Assembly (NCBI GenBank): GCA_026874595.1
Contig: CM049308.1
Location: 22,667,867-22,731,866 of the forward strand
Reading direction: 5' to 3'
Length of the DNA stretch: 64,000 nucleotides
Origin: Sipunculus nudus
Taxonomy: Eukaryota > Annelida > Sipuncula > Golfingiida > Sipunculidae
Every line of letters starts with the position of its first letter. The stretch's first letter is position 1. The position numbers and the translations under genes are program-made. Shown here piece by piece: positions 34,441 to 46,900 of this stretch. The notes under the pieces are model-generated. The model was not told the DNA's origin, ran no database searches, and saw only the letters and a program-made list of their open reading frames with translations.

Positions 34441-34777
34441 AGCAGGGATTTCATATGATTCAGTTGCAGAGTGAATAGCTTCTTCATTTTTTTCCTGTTT
34501 ACGTAAGTAGATAGCCTGTTCTCGATACATCCCAAGTGAGCTGCTTGAGCGTTTTGTCGATGCTCCCAGCGGCCCGCCAGAGTGTCATTGATGCCGTGTT
34601 GATCTGTTGATATTTGACAGTTTGCGTTGGGTTCCCCTACATAGCCAAAACACCGATGTTCTGAGTTTATGTGACGAAACACTTTTTAAATTCGAATTTG
34701 GATAAAAAACTAGTTTAACTTGACAAATTAACATCTGTTGAATATGTCAATGAAGTATTGACTATCCTATACTAGGC

Positions 34778-35402
34778 TATAGTCCGTTCCACACCCCCTG
34801 TCCACTTGATTTTTCGCAATTATCTCTACATAAGTCATACTTGCCAAACAAAATTTGCACCAATGGCATAAAGAGGCAAAAGCGTAATTTTTGGTACCTT
34901 TCCTACTCACGATATAAATATTATATACTTTACGGCCTGGTTGACATGTTTCATATATATCCGTGGTTCATGGCGTCCCTGATAAGTGGCCATTGTCTGT
35001 CTTCCTAGGATATGGATACAGAGTAATGTGACGTAACAGTGAAGCACGTGCACGCGGAGAATACAAGTCTCGCTGTAAACAGGGGTAGGCAGCTCTTGAT
35101 TATTGGCCCGGTGAATGTTGGTGCTTCGTTAGTATGTCACATCTATTATGACGTCATCACTATTTCCTGAAATGCCCATTTCACAGATTAGTGGCAAGAT
35201 GTCGCTACAGAATCGACTAGTTACTCATAAAATGGTTTAAAATTGTTTACAGGAAAATGATATAAGGTAGGCTATTATTTCTATAATAGTTAATTACGCT
35301 TTTTCCTCTTTCTGCCCTCAGGTCAAAAAGTGTTGGCGTTCTTTGATTCGCAAATGATTATTGGGAAAAAACAGGTGGACAGGGGCACTGGAATGGACTA
35401 TA
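34778..35402. mobile_element. Mariner-type MITE with about 30-bp inverted ends and TA flanks
   Basis: The element is 34780-35400 (621 bp). The left end TAGTCCGTTCCA…CCCCTGTCCAC and the right end, in reverse complement TAGTCCATTCCA…CCCCTGTCCAC, match at about 27 of 30 positions. TA lies directly outside both ends (34778-34779, 35401-35402), the target duplication of Tc1/mariner elements. The interior has no transposase ORF. Confidence 0.82.
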
Positions 35403-35453
35403 TTAATTACAGTATTTTGTAAAGTAAACTAAAAGAAAACATTTGTTGCAGAA

Positions 35454-35482
35454 CCACAACTGTGATACGATCACAGTTGTGG
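35454..35482. repeat. Perfect 13-bp stem hairpin
   Basis: CCACAACTGTGAT, loop ACG, then ATCACAGTTGTGG, with no mismatch. It lies 50 bp right of the MITE at 34780-35400. It could be a foldback element core, a protein site or a transcribed hairpin. Too short for a microRNA precursor. Confidence 0.8.
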
Positions 35483-36039
35483 GAATAGTCTGTACAGTTA
35501 GGCCTCGTAATGGTGAAATGGTAGACACTGGTAGAAGGCACCAAAAAAACTCCTAAAACTACTAAATATACACATCAAAATGCATCCGTTTGTATCTTTT
35601 GTAGTAAATGGGTCTTTCTGGCAATTTTACTACGTTCTTACCTTAATATATTAATGAAACATTATCCCTAACGATCCTTGTAAGCCTGCGGTGATTTAAA
35701 CATAACAATATACAAGAATTTGTAAGGAGCGGACATTGATCGACTGGTACCCTGCACCGACATCTATTATCGCCTGCTTTTTCCAGTTCAAACAACGATA
35801 AGATCATAGCGGGTTCCCAGTCTAAATCCTGTTGCAAAGGACTGTGGGTCACTTCATGTTATCATGGCAGCATGTTCTCTATGTAAACACATCAGCTCTT
35901 GGCAAAATTATCAATAAGTAGGGCAATTGAGCATTATTTTGGTGCCACTACTTTGCAGATGTTTCATAAAACATCCAAAGACAAGAAAAAGGCAATTATT
36001 TTATGTTGACACCACTTGAAATGTCAATTATACGATTCC

Positions 36040-36261
36040 AAAGGTGTCTCCTATTTGGAACCTGATGAGGTGTTTTCCTAAGGGTCGATTCAAAGACGTT
36101 GTTGATGGAGAGGAGCAGAGTGATCGGAATCACACGTCTTGGGATGAGACAAAGAAAACAGGAGTGTTTCATACACCTGACAAGTGCTTTGGTGGAAGTC
36201 TGCTTGTGTCACTAGGGGACAGTGTCATAGCCGGCATAAATGGCTGCCTTGTCCGCCAGTG
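36040..36261 (+). CDS. Candidate terminal exon, unrecognised
   Basis: Open frame from a possible acceptor (CCAAAG|GTGTCTCC) to a TGA at 36259-36261. It reads VSPIWNLMRCFPKGRFKD, then DKCFGGSLLVSLGDSVIAG, NGCLVRQ. AATAAA follows about 95 bp later (36354). A minus-strand frame at 37316-37390 contains a related PKGSPIWNLTQYFQ phrase, so this may be part of a dispersed element. No family recognised and no upstream exon established. Confidence 0.22.
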
Positions 36262-37862
36262 ACCCGCCTGCAACATGAAACACTCTTGATAAGTTTATTT
36301 ATATTTATGTCATAAATTTATGATATAATAATAATGTTAATATTGCATACATGAATAAATTCCACAGATGAAAATTTTTGAGATGCTGTTACTTTTTTGC
36401 TTCAAATTTGAAGTTAATTGGATGTTATGTCACAGGTACCCAAAACACCAGTGTTTTGACTTTTGAGTGTTTAGGGGGACAGATTGTGTTGATAGGTTCA
36501 TTTTGGCTTGAAAACAGATTGGTATGCATCAACAGTGTGTCATTTTGATGATTGCCTTATTCACAGGGACAAGGCATTGAATAACATTTAAGAAAAAAAA
36601 ACTATACAAACTTGCCATGGTTTACTTCATATAAGAATTATATAAGGGAAAATGTGTCCATCCATTTGTGGCAGAACTTCTGCCAGAAGTATGTCAAGTT
36701 AGTACAGTCAGGCCTACATATTGTCATGCTGCTGGTCCATGCTTAAATTATGACAACAACTGGTATGTAATATTATGTGGCCTTCAACATTGATGTCCTT
36801 CTGAGTCACAGAAGAAGCGTTAAATGTTAATGAAATTTTTATAAAAAATGTCAATAAATAGAATATTTATTTTGTACACAGCATATCAAATTACATTTTT
36901 GCACACCTTACAATTTATTTCCTGTATTTTTTGTACCGCATGCCACAATAAATGACCAAAAGCTGACTTGCCAACAGAAAGTGACAAAGCATCTGGGTCA
37001 CAGTTCAAATGTCTAGAAATAGCCAAATAGGCAGCGCAGTTATAAAGTTATGCAAAGGCAAACTATTTTAACTGGACAATTCTTGACTAAAATACACAAT
37101 AACTCGTAAAAAGCACCTCCTATTGCCAGTATGCTGCAGTTGGGATCTAAACAAGAAACTTTTATTTTGCAAAGGTTAAGGGACACAAACTCACCATGTC
37201 AGTAACGATGATGTAGCTCCCTTTTCCAGAAAATATAATTGTGTTGTGCAAAAACACCACTTAGCTATATCATATATGGGGAGGTGACGAAACATTTGTC
37301 CATTGAAGGTTTAAGTTATTTCGTCACTGCAGATGGTTTAAAATTGACCCTTTGAAAATACTGTGTAAGATTCCAAATGGGAGAACCCTTTGGATTCATA
37401 AAAGTGCCTATGTCAGCACAAGAATTATTACCTTGTAGATGTCTTTTGCCATTTTGTGAAACTTTGTGAAGGTGGTAGTACCAATGTGATGTACATCTGT
37501 CCAACACATTGCAGATTATTCTAGGAGTAGGAACTTTACACATTGAAGATTTTGTCATGATCTGTGAAATTGCCCACAATGCTTTGTGAAAGGTTGCTTA
37601 GTAATTATATTATACCCTGGACTATTGACGACCATTATTGCTGTGTAATACTGACATAGCCGGTTTAAATACCGCTTTAATGCCATATAAATGGAGCAGG
37701 GATCACCTGCCACTTCAAAGTTAAAGAAATCATGTGATCAGAGTCATGTAGTATTTACACCATATTTAATTTAAATAAGTTGTGGTAGGATTCTTGGGGG
37801 GTATGTTGTGGTTTCTGCAACAAAGTGCAAACATGACTTCAGTTATCCTTTTATTCTACCAG
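36262..37862. other. CLASRP upstream region or 5' intron
   Basis: No supported exon. It ends in the polypyrimidine tract and AG (37861-37862) before the first coding exon of CLASRP, so at least its right part must be intron. Confidence 0.5.
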
Positions 37863-37887
37863 GGAGGTGAAAGTTCACAAGACCAAC

Positions 37888-37998
37888 ATGTCTGGTAAAA
37901 TCTGGCATGAAGCCCGTCGACAGGAGAAGAAGATCCGGGGCATGATGGTTGACTTCCGGAAGCGGGCTGAACGGAGGCGAGAATACTATGAGAGAATT
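37888..37998 (+). CDS. CLASRP: CLASRP coding exon 1
   Basis: 37 codons, MSGKIWHEARRQEKK to RREYYERI. The acceptor AG is at 37861-37862, so 25 nt of 5' UTR precede the ATG. The donor is ATT|GTAGGC, a weak +4/+5 context. Read-through of this donor gives an ORF extension to 38115 that does not match the family, so splicing here is required. Confidence 0.9.
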
Positions 37999-40900
37999 GT
38001 AGGCTTACATCACAGTCTTACTGAGTCCATCAAAATGAGAGGGTTAAGCTTCTTAAAGATACCTCAGATTATAAAATTAAAGCTTCTAGACCAAAATCAC
38101 CGTAAAAATCCCTGATTTTCAGTTAACACATCTTGCTGTGCAACCTGTCTGAAAACCACACATTAGCTTTTCCAGAAATTTACTATATTGAGACATGTCT
38201 GAACACATAACATGTGTAATGAAATCAGTTTCTCTTTCATTAGTGATGTGATTAGATAGTTCTAGTACTGTTAGAAGAGATACAAGTACCTAATTTTACA
38301 TACTGTTTGATTGATTTGTAGAAGTTGGATCCGACCCAGTTTTTGCAGCTACATGGGAGACCAATCAAGATCCACTTGGACCCGCAAATAGCAAATGCTG
38401 CAGAGGGACCACAAAGCATGTATGTAGACTCATGTATAAATTAATGGCAAGCAGTGATGGGAATATTGTATATGACTAATATGCAGTAAAATGGGCCATA
38501 CTTGAAGGGTCAAAGAACAAAGATCATCCGAAGTAAGGTAGTGACAATTTTGTTGACTGATGTATTAAAAACAGTTGTGCTTACAAAAAGTACATTTAGA
38601 TTTTTTTAAAAATCACATCATCAAGATTCAAGATGGTGCAATATTGCCAGGAATGTTGGGAGTATTTACTTATGTTTAGTGAAGGATTGACTACATAAAA
38701 TGTATAGATTTTAATGGTTATAAGTGACATTATATAATTAGTATTAAATTCCCTAGTACATTTCAGTAGCTTCCAGCCTTCCACATCAGTCAAAGAAACA
38801 TTTAATTTTTTCTTATTTTTGGCCATAAACATTGAAGGTAACTTAAGAAACCACGTGTTACCACTGATTATAGCCATGTTTAGCAACACCTGTCTTTTTA
38901 TCATTAGAAATACTTTATCATTTTAGGATGCCATGGCAGGGTGACTCTAACAACATGATTGACAGGTTCGATGTGAGAGCTCACCTTGATTTCATCCCTG
39001 AGTACAAACCAGGAACACCTGTGGAGTGAGTAGATCAGATTGTAGAGTGGATATGGAATGGTTCACTAAAGTCTAAGTGCAGTGGTTAATATCCAAGTCT
39101 GTATAGTCTGCCACACATGGGCAATTTTGCTGAGATTTTTATCTGTGACCACTCACAGCTGGTGTGTGATCTCCTGTTAGCTGCCAGTTGCAAGCAGTCG
39201 CAGGAGATCACAAACTTAGACTCGAGATCACAGAGTTTCCTGTTTATTCGGAGATGACAGAGTTGACAAGATGATGTCCACACAGGTAGGATAAATGGCA
39301 GACTCAGTCCCCTTACCGAAACTCCTGCAACCAATTAGATGATATTCAGTTTGCAAGTCACAAATCACATTGCAAGCAATCGCAAATGCATGCAACAGTT
39401 GCCAAGGATCGCAAGTGAATTTCAAGTTTTCAAACATGCCAGAAACCTTGCGATCATCTGCGACTTCCAGTTGCAAGTTGTGTCACAAAACCTGCTAACA
39501 AACGATTCACATGTAGTTATTATACTTGCCGACCAGTCGCAGATCCCTTGGTTTTCTAGTTGCATTATTTTGTGTCACAGCAAAATCCTAAGTGGGTGGT
39601 AGGCTTAAAGTAAATCTTTGTTATATCTGTGTAGACAGTGTGATGCAAAAATGTAACTGCACATTAGTTTAAATTCTGCTTAATAATTACAATGGCTTTC
39701 TGTAATAGATTCATCAAAATGATTAGTATTTGTAATATCTTCTCCTACTTTATTTCAAGTAGTTGTATACAATTATCTTTTGTACGTAGCAAGAGCTTGA
39801 CTTTTAAGTTGTCAAAATATACATTGAGGCTGTATCTGTCAAGCATTTCCACCCTTTCAGTATTGATGACATACTTTTGCACTTGGTTCATGCAATGATA
39901 TTGCAGTCTTTATTTCCATTAGTCCCGATCATAAAAAAATTCAGTATGTTTGATGTACATATATTCCATATGTTGGTAGAAGTTGCATTTTATCAAAGTC
40001 AGTTGAAGGTTTAAAAAATAAATTTTGGTCATGTTGCCCTTGGAAATCAGGGTTTAAATAAATTATAGCAATATCCACAATCATTCATGAACTCTTGAAT
40101 ATGAATACAAGTGGGTTTTATCTTTGTATTCTGCTTAGACTGAGTGCTACGGAGGCTGATGAAGAGAGAAGATCCAACTATGAGAGGTACAGGGTCCTTG
40201 TACAGAATGACATGACAGGAGGTTTGTACTCTAAAACTGTATCAGAGTTCAGACAGTTCCTTGCCTCATCAAACGGGAAAATGAGGCAAGAAATTGAGAA
40301 ATTGCCTTATATCAGGGAGAAGTTAGGAATGTGATAAAACTCCAGATAACTGATCATTGAGAAACGGGCAGGAAATTAAGAAAATGTCTTTAATTATGGA
40401 AAAGTCAAGAAATGTAATCAGACACTGATATATGGGGGTTCTCAACTGTCCTCAAAATCAGGAAAGGCTGGAAAAAAGGCAAGTAATTTAGAACATGCCT
40501 TAAATCACAAAAAGACGAGGAACATGATCAGACTCTAGATGATCATTCACTGACAAACAGGGTTCTCTGTTGTCCTCTGAAACTGGGAAACCCTTGGGGA
40601 AACAGGGCAAGGAATTGTGAAGAATGCCTTTAATTTTTCCACAATCTTATTGATCCTATTTCATTGATTATTGTTGCAGTCTCATGATTACAATCTACCA
40701 ATTTCAAGGTTCAACATTAATGGTTAACTACTTGTCCAGGACAAGTAAAAGTTCAGAAAATGCTGATAGGACAACCAAAAGTGGGCTCCTACATAAACCT
40801 TTACCAAAAGGCCTGAATCTTGACTAATCTTCAGTAACTTATCTTTATTCTTGGAGAAATCGAAGCATATTGTTGTGACTCTTTCTTAAATTACCTGTAT

Positions 40901-43900
40901 GTTTTTTCTGTGAAAATACTAAAGAGAAATATTGTTGACAAACTGACCTTTGTTCTTTGTTGTTGCAAAATAATCATGTGGAACACAATTTCTGTTTGTT
41001 GGCTACAATCACTGTTTTTGTATGACAAAAAATTAATGGAGGGAAAAAAAGCTAGATGTTACTCAACCAACTGGGCAAGTACTTTCAAAAGCTAATGTAG
41101 AGCCATGAATAACATGTCACGTGTCCATGTCTGTGTTCTTTGGTCTATTCCCATTTAAATATTGATAAAAAACAGTTTTCTATAATTTCTATTGGATTTA
41201 TTTATTAGAAGATCACGTGTCATGTTTCAACACTGCATGACTAGATGAGCTTGCACTGTGGCAGTCACTGTGAGATTTTGACACCTGTAGTATAATCTAT
41301 TTTTATGTTAATATTTTATGTAATAGAAATAAAAATGTCACATATATCAATTATCCTTCCAAAATTTGTCATTTCTATGCCAGTGCATGAGAAATAATAG
41401 TAATTTATGCTATTCTCAGGGTAAAAAAAAAATAAATAAAAAGTCAGCATCATTTTCCAAAAAAGTGCCTGAGCAACATTTAATTTTTTTTTAGCCTAAT
41501 CTAAATTTAATTGAATAAAATTATTTACATCTGACAGAAATATAGTAAGGACAGATTATCCACAGGTAATTTGATTTTTCAGTGAGTGAGACATTGTGCC
41601 TGAGACAGATTTACCTTGATGAAAAATATGGTGCAATCGAGGACAAACAGAAGGAGAAAGAGCAAGAAATGGAGAAGAAAAAGTATGTCTGGGAATAGTT
41701 CCTGTAGCGTATATTTTAGATTTTGGCCATACCCATTTTAACCATGGTGTAACTTTTATGTATTGGAAAGTAAATTCTTTAAACAAAATTTTTATTGTTA
41801 AATAAAAATGCTTGAAGAAACAATGGAGGCTGATTGATCTTTATTAAAAAGTTATTTGTAAAATTTGTAAAATATTCTTATATCTATGGTATGATTTTCA
41901 TTAGATTTTAATAATCTTCTCTTTCATATTAATGGAATGCATTTCATGTAAAGTTTACTGGAGAGGCTGGGACTATGCAGTATCTTTAATATCGTCCTGT
42001 GAATATGATTATTTCAAAACATAATGAAAATTGCCAGTTTGTTTTTATTAACATATATTAAGGGGTTTGGTCATTAACATTTGTTTGTGAATAAGAAAAC
42101 CAAAAATAAATGCTTAAACTGATATTTTATAACACTTGAATATTTGAACAGGGAGTGATTTGAGTTTTATAGTGATTTTAACAATTTGTATTTTGTTTAA
42201 GGATTGCAGCCAAGAAAGCAGCCATTGGTTTTACATATGAGGACTCCACTCCAGCCGAGGAGGAGCAGCAGGAAGAGGCAGACGAGGAGAAGGACTCTGA
42301 GGAGGAGAGTGACCTGAGTGATGAGGAAATAGATCTGGGTAGGTGAGACATATAGGGTGCACTGTATTTATTGAACACCTTTTATCCCAAAAATAGTTTC
42401 TCTGAAATTGAAAACTGAGAACCAAAATTTTGACTTTTTATCCAAAATGCTGATTCTCCAGGACTATTAGCCATAATTCCAATGAATTTAAATTGAGAAG
42501 TTGATTGAATTGATGGAAAACCTAACCAAAATACTGTTGCCCAGTTCATTTTGGACCAACTTCATTAATTCGTGTCTGTCACTAACTGGAAAAGTCCGGA
42601 GCTCGGAGGCAGGTAGGCAATCATGGTGAGTCTTGCGGTATCGTTTGCCCGATAGATCATTTATCTGGACAAAAGCCCTTTCCAATGAGCTTTCAGGTAA
42701 AAGAAGCTCTACTGTACTCTATGTATTATGTCTAACAGTAACAGTTATCTTCTGTTCTGTGGCTGCCATACTTAAACCAGTTTTAATCATTGTAGTATTT
42801 GTGTTGATAAGGATGGCATATATGATGAGAATGAGATAAATGGATATGGTAGTTAAAATTATGTATGAATTCTGTCATGCAAGGTATTGTTTTCCTAATT
42901 TTCTTTTTTTGCGTATTTTCCTGCAGATATGGTGGTTGATGTAGATGAGCTGACTGAGGAGCAAGTCAAGAAGTTTAACTTGTGTGCCACACTCTATGGC
43001 ATGGAGATGGGGGACTATGTACAGTAAGTGGTCTTCTTAAAATGTTTAGAATTATAATTACTCAGATTGTAAGTACTAAGGTTTAAGCATGTTCTGATAT
43101 ATTACAGTTTTACATATAAATATTGTTTACTTTATGATGAATATATGTTATTGAATAAGTATTTCTTTCTAGGAAGTTATGGACTTAAAAGTTTCATTTG
43201 ATCAGTGTACTTTTGGACAATCTAAAGTACAATATTGAAGTAATCTACTGAATCAACTTGTTTTTTCCTAGAAAGTGAATTTCTTTGTGAAACTTCAGAT
43301 TTTGAAGGAAGTACAAGCACCTCTAATTTATGAATGGTTTATAAAGTGGAACACTTTCTTTTTGCATTTGATGACCACTTATATCTATAGTCATTTGTAA
43401 TATTCAATAGAAATACCTTTGCAGTTACAGGTAACAGTTTGTGATCAGACAAATAAAGTATATGGGAGTGTCATTTTGGTTTATTACAGGGTGGTAGTGT
43501 GCTTTATTGTCCAACTGTCTTGATTTTTCAGGTCCTTGCGTAATGATAAGGAAGAACAAGAACAGATAAGACTGGCTCGGCTGTTGGAGGAAGAAAAAGC
43601 ACAATTTGCAGTATGTAATTACTTTATCACTCTGTAAATACATTTCTTAAGCCAATATACAGAAAAGTTCTTAACAGAATATGCTCCTACATAAGAATAT
43701 GCACCCTGTTTTTGCTTAGAATGTTTACTCATGCACAAATTACTTCCACAAAAGTCACAGACAGAACAGACACCCAAGTTTAGCTCAAAACCGCCCCGAA
43801 CTCCTACCTCATATGATAGGATTCATCCAAAAATCTTAATTTCCATGTATTCACAAACAACAAACAAATAAATACTTGTAATGTTTTATTCATTTTACAA

Positions 43901-46900
43901 AACATTCAGGGTATTGATGAATGCTACAATGGCCCGGGATGTGCTCTCACTTGGCTGTTGATATATTTGAAGTGTATGTGTGCAAGCTGGAAGACATTCA
44001 GTGGAGCTTAAAATGAATATTTAATAGGAGGTGTTCTTTCACAATGTGCAGTATTAAGATGCCCCCCCCCCCCCCCAAAAAAAAAAAATATTTGCAATCA
44101 AAATTAGTGAATTAGCTTCTAGGGTAGCACCATCTTGTGTCTGTTTAATAGACTAATTCTGATGTCCTAACTGAAATCATATGATGCGCCAAGCCGTATG
44201 TGATTGGCTGTGATGAATGATGTGAGGATATCTTTAATCTTAAATTTTACAAACCTTCCACTTAAAAACACTATGAAATTAGTTTAAAAATAAATTTTAG
44301 CCTTTTATATAGAAACTAGGTCGGTATTTATAAGAAAATATGGTAAATTTTTTAGAACAAACAGCTTACCATACCTGCCCCAATTATTGCTCACTCTCAG
44401 TCACTATTGGTGATTCATGATGATGCCACAGATTATCTGATAAGGAACTCTTAAAAAGAAGACATTATGACACTGTTCATTTAAATTCACTTTTATGTAC
44501 AGTTATTGACTTGATATTTTACAATTCAATCACATGTAACCAGTAATACTAATGTGTAATATATGACAGGAGTTCCTAATATTACACTACTTTTAACTTT
44601 GGAAATAATATTTACACGATAAGTTTCAGAAATGTCCATAACATATTGCCCATAAAACACACGTGAGTTTTAACACTTTTTCCCGCCCGGGTAATAAGGA
44701 GTATTACCCGCCCAGCCCTGCGGCAGATATAAGATACAGGTGGATTCCATACAAAATTCCCCAGTGTGTTGATGACATCCTATATAATGCGCATATTCTA
44801 TTGAGAACTTTACGGTAGCTGCTCTGAGAGGTGTGGAAGTATCATGTTTTCATTATGTCTGAAGTTAAACATGCTGGGTTGCTGACTCGGACTAGTTGAG
44901 TGATAATTTCCTTGTTGTAGGGCCGGAAATCTCGAAGAGAAAGGCGAGCTTACAAGGAAAAGAAACTCAGAGAAAGACACTTAAGCCCACCAAGGTTTGG
45001 CAAGCTTTGTTATTACCTTACAGAGTCATTGGTGTCTTTTTAGAAAATTTTGTATTGTTTATTTTCGACACATTTAATGAAACCTTTATATTATCTTATA
45101 CCAACATTTCAACAAAAAAATTTATTTTCTCAAATTACTATATTTTATGATAATAGAGTAGTAAGAGCGACATTAAAATTATAATGGATGTTAACAGGTT
45201 AATAATAGTCATCAATATATTTCCAAAACTGTTAAGGTTAAAAATGATGTTAATTTTATATGGCATTGAGATAAACATCTATATCTGTGGTTATAAGCAG
45301 AACTAGTCCCAGGTTTAACTTATCTGGTTATTGTTATAGATTGGTGACAAGCTTTTCTTTGATAAGTGTTAGGCCAACATGAAATTTTAAAGAATTGGAC
45401 CTAGTACCAAATTATAGGCTGTAAGAGATCCTAAATTGTAACTTATACATTGTAACTTATATTTATGTGTGTTCTAAATACAACCCTCCTTTAAATAATA
45501 AATAACGGCCATAACTGGTGTTTCTTAATTTATTTATGATTTGATATAATTTTAAAATTAACTTTTATTTTGAACAGCTATGCAGCAAGAAGTAGTCCAA
45601 CGTACGAGCCTATGTCTAAAAAGTGAGTATTTTTTTTTATTTGTTTACACTTGCAATAAAATGCTTGAATACAAACTTAGATTAAGATTTTTACCAACCT
45701 TAGTGACGTTCATAATAATAGTTTCTTCACTAGAAAAATTGAACAGATTTTATTCTGTTTGGAGGAAACGTATGAGCAGTTCTTTTTTTTCTTATTACAG
45801 ATATATGTACTATTAAGTTTCTTCATATATAAAGTGTAAAAAAGGTCTCAGTTTGTGATCAATGTATTGTCTACCTTTAGACTAGAGAATATAACATTGA
45901 CATTTATAATGACTTTGTGTGAATTGATTTTTATCAAACCATATATCTTTTTATTACCCAAAAGTTTGCATGTTTTCAGATGGAGTGTTTGTAATGTACT
46001 TGAACAGAGATGACGCCCATCACCCAAAATTTTTAAAAATCACAGAAATACTTTCACGTTCCTCTTGTTTAAGATCTTGTGTTATTTAAGAGAACCATGA
46101 TAATACATAAATTGCCTCAATTATGAATTCCTTAACTTAATTTTGGTTATGCTTAACTGGGCTTCCCACAAGCTTGAAACTTGTTTAAAATGATAGAAAT
46201 CATCTGTGTAATTTTACAGCCTTGAAATTGCTTGAATTAAGCTAATATCAAAAGACCTTGAATTTTACTCTAAAAGCTGGTTATGACAGACCAGGGAAAA
46301 CAAGGCGTGCTTTCATTACGGAAGTTTCTTTACCTATGTGTATTAGTATCATCAAGCTTAAAACAAATTAGCTATGTGTACATTGTGAATGATACAGTAT
46401 TGCATATTACAAGGAACGATGTAAATTATGTATTTTTTGTGCCACTTAGCATGCAGACAGGGTATGTAATGGGGAAATAAACTTTTTTGCCCATTGATAG
46501 ATTTATATATTTCCTGCATTGTTGTTTCTTTGTTCTTGTTTTGGGACTAGTGTCAATCAGTGTGCAGATTACTTAGATCTAGTCACTATGCCACAAGGTC
46601 ACTTTAAAAATTTAAAAAGTATTGTTGAATATAAACACTCTTAAAAAAACAAGAAAATTTTGACAGGAAGTTTGTCAGGTGAACATTTAGTTATGTTAAT
46701 GCCTGTCTGCTGTGCATACTTGTTAAATATGCAAGAATGCTACATGGTGAAAATTATAACTGCATTAGAGAGAGGTTGTAACAATTTTAGGTCTCCATAT
46801 AATTGTATATGTCACTCTCTCCAAGTTTTGTGAATAGTCACCTTTATAAGAGAATTGTCTGACTGACGTTTTGAACTATGGAAATTTGCATTAGCAGAGA

